The position numbers were made by a program, and so were the translations under genes. The notes under the pieces are model-generated. The model did no database searches, was not told where the DNA came from, and worked only from the letters and a program-made list of their open reading frames with translations. A stretch of 64,000 nucleotides of DNA from CAWBJO01 sp963789175 (GTDB lineage: Bacteria > Pseudomonadota > Alphaproteobacteria > Rhizobiales > Aestuariivirgaceae), in NCBI GenBank assembly GCA_963789175.1, contig CAWBJO010000002.1:124001-188000 (forward strand), read 5' to 3'. Each line of letters starts with the position of its first letter. The first letter of the stretch is position 1. Below are positions 1 to 7,850 of this stretch, piece by piece.

Positions 1-358
1 CTCCGGGGTCGATACGAGGCGGGTACAGATCTCGGTGTACGTGATCTCGAGCCTGCTTTGCTGGCTCGCCGCAATCGTAATGATGGCGCGGTTCAATTCG
101 GCGGGAGCCGACATTGCCCAATCCTATCTCCTCATAACAATACTCGCCGCCATCTTGGGAGGCATCGATCCTTATGGGGGATTCGGCCGGACTACGGGGC
201 TGTTCGTGTCGCTGCTGATTTTGCAAACGATTTCCAGCGGCTTCAATCTTCTGGGATTCAGCCAGCATCTCACGCTCGCGCTTTGGGGCTTGACCCTCAT
301 CGCCGTCATGGCGGCGAAGCACCTGGGCACAATTCTGCTGGCCCGCCCTCGGCACTAG
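1..358 (+). CDS. Ribose-type (RbsC-like) ABC sugar permease, C-terminal part
   Basis: Partial inner-membrane permease whose 5' part lies before the window; the reading frame is open from base 2 and ends in TAG at 356-358. About 118 residues are visible, with at least three hydrophobic helices. The segment LAAILGGIDPYGGFGRTTG followed by a helix matches the conserved glycine-rich signature near the C-terminus of the BPD_transp_2 family (RbsC, XylH, AraH), which imports pentoses and other sugars. It belongs to an operon entering from the left; the next gene runs on the opposite strand and converges on it. The substrate cannot be told from this fragment. Confidence 0.85.
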   Translation, partial: SGVDTRRVQISVYVISSLLCWLAAIVMMARFNSAGADIAQSYLLITILAAILGGIDPYGGFGRTTGLFVSLLILQTISSGFNLLGFSQHLTLALWGLTLIAVMAAKHLGTILLARPRH

Positions 359-403
359 GAACGCCGCGATACCTCCCGTCTTGGCATTGCAGATGCAGGT
401 TCC

Positions 404-1246
404 CTATTTCGATCCGAAGGTGAAGCCTTCGACGATCTTGTCCTGCGCGACGACGAAAATCAGAATCAACGGGATCGCGGAAAGCACGATACCCGCTGCC
501 ATTGCAGGCCAATTGGTTGCGTACTGCGCTACGAAGCTGGCTGCGAGGCCAGGAGGCAATGTGAAAAGCTTCTGGCTGGGGAGGAGGAACGCAGCAAGCA
601 AGTATTCATTCCAGATGTTGAATATGTTGAACACGGCAACGACTATGATGCCGGGGCGGATGAGAGGCATCATGATGTGCCACACAAGTGTCACGGTGTT
701 GCAGCCATCAATCCGAGCTGCGTCCTCAAGTTCAGTCGGGATGGATCGAAAATAGCTTCGCAGAACGAGGATCGATATCCCAAGGCTGGCGGCGGTGTAT
801 GTGAGTATGAGCGACAGGTGCGTCCCGCCGAGCCCCGTTTTCGCCAGCAGAACATACAGGGGAAGGAGAATCAGGAAAATGGGGATAACCTCACCAAACA
901 AATACGCGATGAACAACAAGCGATTTCCCGCAAACTCGATGCGTGCAAGCGCATAGGCCGCAAAGGTCGACAAGACGAGGATGAGCACGATAGAAGCCGA
1001 CGTCACGAAGAGGCTATTCCAGGCGAAGCGGAGAAATTCCGAGTTGGTCAGGATGAAGATGTAGTTGTCCAGCCTGATCGCCGGAGGGATGCCGAATGGA
1101 CTTGCGGCAAACTCACCCTTCGTCTTCATGGAAACGGACAACAGCCAGAAAACCGGGCCGACGTTCATTGCAACCAGGGCAACTTTGAAGGCCAAGCTCG
1201 CCAGGCTCGGAAAAGCTCGCCAAGGACGTTCCGCTTCCGGGTTCAT
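404..1246 (-). CDS. Carbohydrate ABC transporter permease, MalG/UgpE family
   Basis: Inner-membrane subunit (280 aa) of a CUT1-type sugar importer. About six hydrophobic helices are visible, and the cytoplasmic EAA loop that docks on the ATPase lies at about residues 173-201 (ELEDAARIDGC...PLIRPG). The C-terminus ends in the family-typical GFTFGSK. Its start overlaps the stop of the preceding permease gene by 4 bp (ATGA), so the two are translationally coupled. It is the last gene of the minus-strand operon that begins with the binding protein at 3470. No ATPase gene follows, so this transporter must borrow one from elsewhere. The identity of the sugar is unknown. Confidence 0.9.
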   Translation of the reverse strand: MNPEAERPWRAFPSLASLAFKVALVAMNVGPVFWLLSVSMKTKGEFAASPFGIPPAIRLDNYIFILTNSEFLRFAWNSLFVTSASIVLILVLSTFAAYALARIEFAGNRLLFIAYLFGEVIPIFLILLPLYVLLAKTGLGGTHLSLILTYTAASLGISILVLRSYFRSIPTELEDAARIDGCNTVTLVWHIMMPLIRPGIIVVAVFNIFNIWNEYLLAAFLLPSQKLFTLPPGLAASFVAQYATNWPAMAAGIVLSAIPLILIFVVAQDKIVEGFTFGSK

Positions 1247-2148
1247 GAGTATTCCAAGCGCGTTCTGGCAACCCGCAAGATCGGCCAGACAACGATCGAA
1301 AGAACGACAAGCAGGATCACGACGGTAATGGCGCTCGCCAGCCCAAATCTGCCGGCTCGAAATCCGATCTCTATGGCATAGAGTCCGAGCAGTTCCGTGC
1401 TGCCGGCGGGGCCGCCGTTGGTCAGGATCGAGACGAACCCGAGAACATGGCCAAACGAACCGGATACAACGAGGATGAACGACACCAGAAACTGCTCGCG
1501 AAGCATTGGAAGCGTTACGTGCCGGAGTTCATCCCAGAGACTCTCCGACCCAAGCTTGAGGACGTCGTAGTACTCGCGAGGTATTCCTGACATCCCTGCA
1601 AGAAAAATCAAAGTGTGAAGGCCGAAGTAGTACCAGTTCGACGCAAAGATGACCGCGCCAAGAGCGGTGGTCGACAATCCAACCCAGGCAATCTTGAAGT
1701 CCCCGGGGAGCACGAACGAGAGGACAGCGTTCAGAATGCCGCGGCTGGGATGATAGATCATGAGCCAAAGCAAACCTGCCGCACCGATCGACAGCACCTG
1801 GGGAAACAAGACGAGCGACCGATAGAACCGGTTCTGCTGACGCTGCCTGAAAAGGATGACGGCAACGAAGAATGCGAGCGGCACCTGAGTTGCCAACGTC
1901 AGGCCGGCCAAGATAACGTTCGTCCAAAATGCATTCCAAAAGCGACTCGATGCCGCCAGCTCACGAAAATTGCTGAGGCCAATGAAAGTCGAGTCCGTAA
2001 GGCCGTCCCAGTCGCGGAACGAGAACCAAAGACTGATTCCGGCCGGAAGCAGAAAGAAAAACCCCAGGACTGCAAGTGCCGGAAGGTTGAGCAGCCCGGC
2101 CGTGACCACTTGGGCACGACCGGGACCACTCGAGCGACGTCCGATCAC
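1243..2148 (-). CDS. Carbohydrate ABC transporter permease, MalF/UgpA family
   Basis: Inner-membrane permease partner (301 aa) of the CUT1 importer. It has six predicted helices and a periplasmic first loop after WFSFRDWDG. The EAA-like loop (PREYYDVLKLGSESLWDELRHVTLP) is recognisable but diverged: the usual EEAARIDGA is replaced by YYDVLKLGS. The start is GTG, 8 bp after the stop of the binding-protein gene, and the stop overlaps the next permease gene by 4 bp. With the binding protein at 2157-3470 and the MalG-type permease it forms a compact three-gene operon. No ATPase is present. Confidence 0.88.
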   Translation of the reverse strand: MIGRRSSGPGRAQVVTAGLLNLPALAVLGFFFLLPAGISLWFSFRDWDGLTDSTFIGLSNFRELAASSRFWNAFWTNVILAGLTLATQVPLAFFVAVILFRQRQQNRFYRSLVLFPQVLSIGAAGLLWLMIYHPSRGILNAVLSFVLPGDFKIAWVGLSTTALGAVIFASNWYYFGLHTLIFLAGMSGIPREYYDVLKLGSESLWDELRHVTLPMLREQFLVSFILVVSGSFGHVLGFVSILTNGGPAGSTELLGLYAIEIGFRAGRFGLASAITVVILLVVLSIVVWPILRVARTRLEYS

Positions 2149-2156
2149 GAACCGAC

Positions 2157-3470
2157 TCAGGGACGTGCGGCTTTTTCAATTCTTTCGGCCGCCTCTTCCG
2201 GGGTGACCGTACCCTCACCGAGAGGCTGGGAAAGATTTAGCATTTCTTCGGCGGGAGCTGGAGGAAGAAGCCAGTCCCACCATTGATAGGTGTGTTGTGC
2301 CTTTGAAAGAGAATTCGCCAGGCGTGCCAGCTTTTCGTTGGCCTTTCCCGACTTGATGACCTCTTCGAGCACGCCGTTGATCGTGGAGATGCTGTCGGTT
2401 TCGACCATGAATCGACGTGCAGCTTCCTGGGCGCTGAACCCGGAGAGAAACTGTCCGACCTCTTTCGGATGTTTCGTCCGACCGGAAACAAACAAGGCAT
2501 CGATCCCGGCCATCATGTCGCTTTGGCTGTCGGCGGCGCCGCCTTCGACGCTTGGGAAATCAAACAAATCGTAGTCGAAATCGGCGGGAGCCTGCTCTTT
2601 GGTGATGGAGATCACCCAAGGCCCCATGTAGATCATCGCCGCAGTTCCTTGACTGAACTGGGCGTAAATCTCGGATTCCGCCATTCCATTGAAGCCTGAA
2701 CCGAATGCTCCGCGCTTCACCAGGTCCTGAAGGAACTGGCCGGCCTTGACGAAGCTCGCGTCTTTGTACGTTCCGCCATTCTGCCCCAGAGAAGCATTGG
2801 TGAGAGGAGTCGTTCCGCCATAGCGATTCTGGGCGGCCCAATAGTAAAACATGAAAGGCCATTTCGCGGAGTTTGCCATCGCGATGGGTTGAATGCCCGC
2901 GGCAAGAAGCTTGTCGATGGCTGCGTTGAACTCGGCCAATGTCGGACGGGCCGGATCGGCCCAAGCGGCCATGTCGATGCCGGCTTTTGCGAAGAGCGCC
3001 TTGTTGTAGTACACGGCGCTCGGGGCGAGGTAGAGTGGAATGCAGATCATCTTGTCGCCATCGCTGCATCCGGCCCTTCCTTCCTTCGTGTATTCATCTA
3101 CCGGCAAGATATCGTTGAGGGCCCGTATCTTTCCCTGTCGGTGATTGATGGTCGTAAATTCACCAGGGTTGAAGAACCAGATGTCAGGATCCGTTCCGGC
3201 AAGCAGAGCGGCACGAATCTTGGTTTTCATCGTTTCGGTATCGAACTCTTCGTATGTGACGTGAATGTCGGGATGAGCCTTGGTGAAATCCGCGACGTAG
3301 TCCTTCCAAAACTTGGTATAGGACTCGGACACTGGATTGTTCCACATAACGATCTCAACAGGCTCGGCTTGCGAAGCATTCCTGTCGACCGTCAATGCAA
3401 GCAAGATGCCCGCTGCAGCAAATCCCAAACGCAGCAGGGTGCGACCAAGAAACTGCCGATGGAAACTCAT
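2157..3470 (-). CDS. Extracellular sugar-binding protein (family 1 solute-binding protein)
   Basis: Periplasmic binding protein of about 437 aa that delivers a sugar to the two downstream permeases. The chosen ATG at 3468-3470 is preceded by a strong GGGGAGGAA Shine-Dalgarno, and the protein starts with a basic stretch, a hydrophobic core and an SQAEP cleavage region, a typical Sec signal peptide. The mature start EIVMWNNPVSESYTKFWKDY and later segments such as MIYMGPW are characteristic of SBP_bac_1 family proteins. An open frame extends further upstream to 3629 but without start signals. It is the first gene of the operon and diverges from the Gfo/Idh/MocA dehydrogenase gene, suggesting the imported compound is a sugar or polyol handled by that enzyme. 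Confidence 0.9.
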   Translation of the reverse strand: MSFHRQFLGRTLLRLGFAAAGILLALTVDRNASQAEPVEIVMWNNPVSESYTKFWKDYVADFTKAHPDIHVTYEEFDTETMKTKIRAALLAGTDPDIWFFNPGEFTTINHRQGKIRALNDILPVDEYTKEGRAGCSDGDKMICIPLYLAPSAVYYNKALFAKAGIDMAAWADPARPTLAEFNAAIDKLLAAGIQPIAMANSAKWPFMFYYWAAQNRYGGTTPLTNASLGQNGGTYKDASFVKAGQFLQDLVKRGAFGSGFNGMAESEIYAQFSQGTAAMIYMGPWVISITKEQAPADFDYDLFDFPSVEGGAADSQSDMMAGIDALFVSGRTKHPKEVGQFLSGFSAQEAARRFMVETDSISTINGVLEEVIKSGKANEKLARLANSLSKAQHTYQWWDWLLPPAPAEEMLNLSQPLGEGTVTPEEAAERIEKAARP

Positions 3471-3748
3471 AGGTTCCTCCCCGATTTCTCCGATTGTCCA
3501 ACTCCGATATGGAGGGCACTCGGTAGTGTGTTCTGATGCACGGCCAGTCACCGTAGCATCCAGTCTTCGACCGGTCCAATTGGGGTTTCTTTCCTGGCCG
3601 ATTGGAAGCGGATCGAGTCGATCGCACATCGTTCAAGCTCGTGCGGCAGTGCTGGGACCGCCTCTCCTCACAGCCATGGGCGCGGCCCCTTTCAAATTTG
3701 CAGGCCACATGCAAATCTCGACTGGAGCTGCCAGTCAAAGAGAGCACA
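3471..3748. promoter_or_regulatory. Divergent promoter region between sugar ABC operon and dehydrogenase operon
   Basis: About 280 bp separate the two divergent start codons. It must contain both promoters, but I cannot point to convincing -35/-10 pairs. A 13-bp palindrome, GATCGA-G-TCGATC, lies at 3611-3623 and a CCAATTGG palindrome lies nearby; either could be the operator of a LacI-type or similar sugar regulator, which is inference only. No regulator gene adjoins. Confidence 0.35.
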
Positions 3749-4873
3749 GTGAAGCGGGTAGGTGTCGGGATCATCGGGTGCGGGAACATAAGTTCCGCAT
3801 ATCTTTCGGCGGCAAAGTATTTTCCGATACTGGATATCAAGGCTCTCGCGGACATCAACCCGGATGCGGCGCGATCGCGGGGCAAGGAATTTGGGATCTC
3901 CGCGGTAGCGGTTCAGAGTTTGCTCGATGATCCAGAAATAGAGATCGTCGTGAACCTTACGGTTCCGCAAGCGCATGTCGAAGTCGGCCTGCAGGTGGTG
4001 GCGGCCGGCAAGCATGTCCATTCGGAAAAGCCGCTGGGAACTTCGGTTGCGGAAGCCTCTCAGCTTCTCGACGCTGCGAAGGCGAAAGGGGTTCGAATAG
4101 GCTGCGCCCCCGACACCTTTCTGGGAGGAGCTCAGCAAACGTGCCGCCAACTCGTCGACGACAACGCAATCGGCGATGTGATCTCGGGGACGGCATTCTT
4201 CATGTGCCCTGGGCATGAAAAGTGGCACCCCAATCCCGCATTCTACTACGCGACTGGTGGCGGACCGGTCTTCGACATGGCACCATACTATTTGACCAGC
4301 CTGGTCAATCTGTTGGGCCCGGTGAAGCGGGTGAGTGCATTGGGCTCGCAATTGCGTCACGAGCGGACAATCCTAAGCGAGCCGCTTAGAGGCCAGAAGA
4401 TCCGGGTTCACGTTCCAACCCATGTCGCAGGACTGCTCGAGTTCGAGTCGGGGGCGATCGTGACGATGGTCATGAGCTTCGACGTCTTAAAGCACGCCCA
4501 TCGCCACATCGAACTCTACGGCAGCAAGGGTTCGTTGAGTGTTCCGGATCCCGACAAATTCGGCGACCAGATCGAGATGGCGGGCGATTCCGGCGATTGG
4601 GTGCCGGTGCCGACCCGCTTCCAGTATGCCGACCGGAACTACCGCATTCTCGGCGTGGCCGACATGGCCGCAGCAATACGCGGCGATCAACCGCATCGCG
4701 CGACCGGCGAGCTGGCGCTTCACGTTCTTGAAGTCATGGAAGCGCTGCACGTCTCATCAGATCAAGGCAGGCATGTCGAGATCGTCAGTTGCCCGCCGCG
4801 GCCGGCGGCCATGCCACTCCATGCTATGTTCGGCCATGAAAACTCGGAAATGAAAGGGGAGAAGTACAAATGA
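3749..4873 (+). CDS. Gfo/Idh/MocA family oxidoreductase
   Basis: NAD(P)-dependent sugar or polyol dehydrogenase, about 374 aa. The N-terminus GIIGCGNISSAYLSAA is the Rossmann nucleotide-binding loop and the EKPLGTS motif, containing the conserved Lys of the family, follows about 90 residues later; the C-terminal half is the alpha/beta substrate domain. The GTG at 3749 is chosen because it places the Rossmann strand at the very N-terminus; the frame is open up to 3602 but the extra residues have no family-like character. The stop overlaps the next gene by 4 bp (ATGA), coupling it to the ThuA-domain protein. This pairing is frequent in sugar catabolic loci. Substrate unknown. Confidence 0.88.
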   Translation: MKRVGVGIIGCGNISSAYLSAAKYFPILDIKALADINPDAARSRGKEFGISAVAVQSLLDDPEIEIVVNLTVPQAHVEVGLQVVAAGKHVHSEKPLGTSVAEASQLLDAAKAKGVRIGCAPDTFLGGAQQTCRQLVDDNAIGDVISGTAFFMCPGHEKWHPNPAFYYATGGGPVFDMAPYYLTSLVNLLGPVKRVSALGSQLRHERTILSEPLRGQKIRVHVPTHVAGLLEFESGAIVTMVMSFDVLKHAHRHIELYGSKGSLSVPDPDKFGDQIEMAGDSGDWVPVPTRFQYADRNYRILGVADMAAAIRGDQPHRATGELALHVLEVMEALHVSSDQGRHVEIVSCPPRPAAMPLHAMFGHENSEMKGEKYK

Positions 4874-5529
4874 AAGAAGCAATGATCGTGTGGGGTGGAT
4901 GGCCGGGCCACGAGCCCGAGACGTGCGCTCATATCATCAAGGGAATGCTCGAAGAGGAGGGGGTAAAGGTTCGACTCGAATCCTCCACCGAAGCTTTCGC
5001 CGATCCGGCGATTTCCGAGCTCGACCTCATCGTTCCCATCTATACCCAATCGAAAATCGACCAGAAGGCGGTGGACAACCTCAGCAAGGCGGTCGAAAGC
5101 GGCGTGGGGCTAGGGGGCTATCACGGCGGCATGGGAGATGCATTTCGGGAGGCGGTCGAATACCAATTCATGTGCGGAGGCCAGTGGGTTTGCCATCCGG
5201 GCGACCCGAAAAAGGACTGGCTCGTGGACTATACCGTCAACATCGCGAAGCCCAATGATCCAATCGTGAAGGGCATCAAAGACTTTCCCTACAGATCGGA
5301 GCAGTACTATCTACACGTCGATCCCTCGATCGAGGTGCTCGCCACCACGACCTTCTCCGGCGAGTACGCGCCCTGGACCAAAGGCGTGGTCATGCCGGTC
5401 GTGTGGAAGCATCATCACGGCAAAGGCAAGGTATTCTATTCCTCCCTTGGTCACGCCAGCAAAGAGTTCGAAGTGCCGGAAATGCGAACGATCTTGAAGC
5501 GTGGACTTCTGTGGGCTGCCCGCAACTAG
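4870..5529 (+). CDS. ThuA domain-containing protein
   Basis: Cytoplasmic protein of 219 aa matching the ThuA family, a class I glutamine-amidotransferase-like fold first named from rhizobial trehalose/maltose utilisation. Recognisable segments are GGWPGHEPETC at the start, GLGGYHGGMGDAF in the middle, GGQWVCHPG, and the C-terminal KHHHGKGKVFYSSLGHAS. The enzymatic activity of the family is not firmly established. It overlaps the upstream Gfo/Idh/MocA dehydrogenase gene, and together with the divergent sugar transporter suggests a small sugar uptake and oxidation unit. Confidence 0.88.
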   Translation: MKEAMIVWGGWPGHEPETCAHIIKGMLEEEGVKVRLESSTEAFADPAISELDLIVPIYTQSKIDQKAVDNLSKAVESGVGLGGYHGGMGDAFREAVEYQFMCGGQWVCHPGDPKKDWLVDYTVNIAKPNDPIVKGIKDFPYRSEQYYLHVDPSIEVLATTTFSGEYAPWTKGVVMPVVWKHHHGKGKVFYSSLGHASKEFEVPEMRTILKRGLLWAARN

Positions 5530-5610
5530 CCAACTGAAAAAGCAACCGACATCAACGGCCGAGGCAGCACGGTTCATCGTCGCCTGCCCGCAGGCAAGGA
5601 CAGCATCGTC

Positions 5611-6054
5611 ATGCCGAATGCACTCGTGCCCGAGTTCGCTGTTTCCAACTGGGAAAGGTCGAAGCAGTTCTATTGTGAGCTTCTGGGCTTCAGCTGCGTC
5701 TACGAACGTCCTGAAGACGGGTTCTGCTTCCTGAAACTTGGCGAGGCCGAATTGATGATCGACCAGATCGGAAAAGGGCGGACCTTCGATGATGGCCACC
5801 TTCCAGAGTCATACCCATTCGGAAGGGGACTGAACGTTCAAATCAGGGTGCGATCCATCTCCGAGCTGGTGGAAACCCTAAAGCGTCATAGCGTAGCACT
5901 CTATCTTGCGCCGGAGGAGAAATGGTATCGCACCGGGCGAGAGGAATCCGGAAACCGGCAATTCGTGGTCGCGGACCCGGATGGCTATCTTCTCCGCTTC
6001 TATGAAGACCTGGGACGGAGACCGGTCCGAGCGCCATCGACGCCTCGGGCATGA
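5611..6054 (+). CDS. VOC family (glyoxalase/bleomycin-resistance fold) protein
   Basis: Small 147-aa protein with the beta-alpha-beta-beta-beta vicinal-oxygen-chelate pattern: PEFAVSNWERSKQFYCELLGF at the start, then FCFLKLGEAELMID, NVQIRVRSI, and QFVVADPDGYLLRFYEDLG at the end. These are the usual landmarks of bleomycin-resistance-like or glyoxalase-like members, which bind a metal or small ligand at a dimer interface. The actual substrate cannot be told. It lies 81 bp after the ThuA gene and its last 55 bp overlap the convergent peroxiredoxin gene. Confidence 0.85.
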   Translation: MPNALVPEFAVSNWERSKQFYCELLGFSCVYERPEDGFCFLKLGEAELMIDQIGKGRTFDDGHLPESYPFGRGLNVQIRVRSISELVETLKRHSVALYLAPEEKWYRTGREESGNRQFVVADPDGYLLRFYEDLGRRPVRAPSTPRA

Positions 6055-6611
6055 GGCGCTTTCAACCATTCAATCACGTCGGCGGCGCTCCGATCCGGCG
6101 GGAACACCGGGTAGAACACGTGCGTCACGACGCCGTCGTCAATGACCATCGTGAAGCGTTTCAGAAGCGTCATGCCGCTCGTTTCAAAGGTCGGCAGGTT
6201 CATTGCCCGGCCGAGGGCAAGATTCTCGTCCGACAGCATCCCGAACGGCAAATGCAGGCGATCAGCGGCCTCCTTCTGGTAGTCGGGATCCTGCGTGGAG
6301 AGCCCGAACAGATGCTGCACTCCCAGGCCTTTCAATTCCGCGAAGTGATCGCGGAACGAACAGCTTTGCGGCGAGCAACCGCGTGCGCCGGGGATCATGT
6401 CCCATCCCGGCGGGTTCTCGACGCCGGGTTTGCCGGTGCGCGGGTAGGCGTAGACAACGGTGCGGCCTTTCAATGCCGACAAGTCCACCATCGTGCCGTC
6501 GGTGGAGCGCAGCGGGATGGAGGGGACCCCGAGGCCGTTGAGATGGCGCGTCGCGCCGTCGTCCTTCGGCGAGGGAATCGTGGACCAGTCAGGTGCGTCG
6601 GTGAAGCTCAT
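6000..6611 (-). CDS. Peroxiredoxin (AhpC/TSA, redoxin domain)
   Basis: Thiol-dependent peroxidase of 203 aa. After SALKGRTVVYAYPRTGKPG there is an insertion relative to bacterioferritin-comigratory-type peroxiredoxins, and the peroxidatic region reads GCSPQSCSFRDHF, giving two nearby cysteines that could be peroxidatic and resolving. LFGLSTQDPDYQKEAADRL and FTMVIDDGVVTHVFYPVFPP complete the thioredoxin fold. It probably reduces peroxides in the cytoplasm. The gene is convergent with, and overlaps by 55 bp, the VOC protein gene, and diverges from the aspartate dehydrogenase gene. Confidence 0.88.
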   Translation of the reverse strand: MSFTDAPDWSTIPSPKDDGATRHLNGLGVPSIPLRSTDGTMVDLSALKGRTVVYAYPRTGKPGVENPPGWDMIPGARGCSPQSCSFRDHFAELKGLGVQHLFGLSTQDPDYQKEAADRLHLPFGMLSDENLALGRAMNLPTFETSGMTLLKRFTMVIDDGVVTHVFYPVFPPDRSAADVIEWLKAPHARGVDGARTGLRPRSS

Positions 6612-6794
6612 GCCATCCTCGCGAAACCGAATGAAGGGCCGCCGACCAGTCTACTCGACTGCGCATGTCAGTCATCAAGAACAGCGTCGGCCTTCCCGCG
6701 GCTTGACCTATATACTTCGCGTTCCACGCCCGACATTGCCGGTTCCGTTCAGACTGGTAGGCTGAGCTCCGGCATTCCGTTCGGCCCCAGGAGC

Positions 6795-7643
6795 ATGACA
6801 CTGGCAAAGACAGGAAGATCGCAACGGGAGAACGACCGATCGTTGCGTATCGGTTTGATCGGCTTTGGGGCCATCGGTCAACAGGTCCTGCAATCCCTTC
6901 AACGCCCAGACTCGGCCGCCGATGTCGTGGCGATCCTGGTTCGCCCCGAGCGTGCAGCCAGTCTCAGGGCCAAACTCCCGCAGGAAATCGCCATCGTATC
7001 CATGGCGGAGGATTTCTCCTCATTCGATCCCCAGCTGGTAGCCGAATGCGCCGGGCAACCGGCCGTGGTGCAATACGGCGAAGCGGTCCTGCAAATGGGA
7101 ATCGATCTGATGATCATTTCCACTGGCGCCCTGGCGGATGATGCCTTGCGGATGAGACTGACGACTGCCGCCATGACGGCGCGAGCCCGCATCCTCATAC
7201 CCGCTGGGGCGATCGGCGGCCTGGACGCCTTGAATGCCCTACGGCTCGGCGGCCTGTCGCATGTAACCTACACGTCCGCGAAGCCGCCGGATGCATGGCG
7301 CGGAACAGCGGCGGAACGGAACTTCGATCTCGGCAGGCTAGGTGGTTCGACCGTGATCTTCCAGGGGACAGCGCGGGAAGCCGCACGGCTCTATCCGAAG
7401 AATGCCAACCTCGCCGCCACCGTCGCTCTCGCAGGCCGCGGGTTGGACGAGACACAAATCGTACTTGTGGCGGATCCGGGATTGAGGGAGAACATCGGCA
7501 AGATAGAGGCCATAGGAACGTTCGGGAGCCTCACGTTGGAATGCCGCGGGCCGCAAGCCGCGGACAATCCCAAGACGTCGGCGGTGACCGCATTCAGCAT
7601 CGTTCATGCCATCGAAAACCGGGCCCGCACGTTGATCATCTAG
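6795..7643 (+). CDS. Aspartate dehydrogenase
   Basis: Cytoplasmic NAD(P)-dependent oxidoreductase (282 aa) expected to deaminate L-aspartate to iminosuccinate/oxaloacetate plus ammonium, or run in reverse. The N-terminal RIGLIGFGAIGQQV is the Rossmann loop; PAGAIGGLDAL and the C-terminal NPKTSAVTAFSIVHAI are hallmarks of the aspartate dehydrogenase family. ATG 6795 has a purine-rich AGGAG only one base upstream, so TTG 6843, just before the Rossmann strand and preceded by GGAG, is an alternative start. The frame is open far upstream, but that part reads as the antisense of the peroxiredoxin. It leads a cluster of amide-cleaving enzymes, so a role in handling released amino nitrogen is likely. 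Confidence 0.85.
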   Translation: MTLAKTGRSQRENDRSLRIGLIGFGAIGQQVLQSLQRPDSAADVVAILVRPERAASLRAKLPQEIAIVSMAEDFSSFDPQLVAECAGQPAVVQYGEAVLQMGIDLMIISTGALADDALRMRLTTAAMTARARILIPAGAIGGLDALNALRLGGLSHVTYTSAKPPDAWRGTAAERNFDLGRLGGSTVIFQGTAREAARLYPKNANLAATVALAGRGLDETQIVLVADPGLRENIGKIEAIGTFGSLTLECRGPQAADNPKTSAVTAFSIVHAIENRARTLII

Positions 7644-7667
7644 ACCCATCGCATGGAAGGACAAGTC

Positions 7668-7850
7668 ATGCCGCTCGAGGACACGCTAAGGGACATGGCG
7701 CGGGACATCGCGCACGTTTCGATCAGCGAGGCCGAATTCAAAAGCCATGCTGCCGGCGTGGCTGCTCTCGCAGCGGAGATCGACCGGCTGCGTAAACTGC
7801 CTTTGAAGGACTGCGAGCCTTCCCTCGTGTTCGTCCCGGCGTCGGAATAA
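7668..7850 (+). CDS. AtzG-like small protein (putative amidase partner)
   Basis: A 60-aa protein, MPLEDTLRDMARDIAH..., mostly helical, directly in front of an amidase gene (stop TAA and the amidase ATG are adjacent). Size, position and the LAAEIDRL helix resemble the GatC/AtzG-like small subunits that pack against amidase-signature enzymes such as AtzE; this is inference from context and general pattern. ATG 7668 is preferred over 7653 because AAGGA sits at a good distance before it. It probably forms a complex with the amidase at 7851. Confidence 0.6.
   Translation: MPLEDTLRDMARDIAHVSISEAEFKSHAAGVAALAAEIDRLRKLPLKDCEPSLVFVPASE

Noticed and set aside
6051..6794. N-terminal extension of aspartate dehydrogenase
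   Set aside because: The frame is open here, but this part overlaps the peroxiredoxin gene in antisense and shows no Rossmann or other family features before residue RIGLIG.
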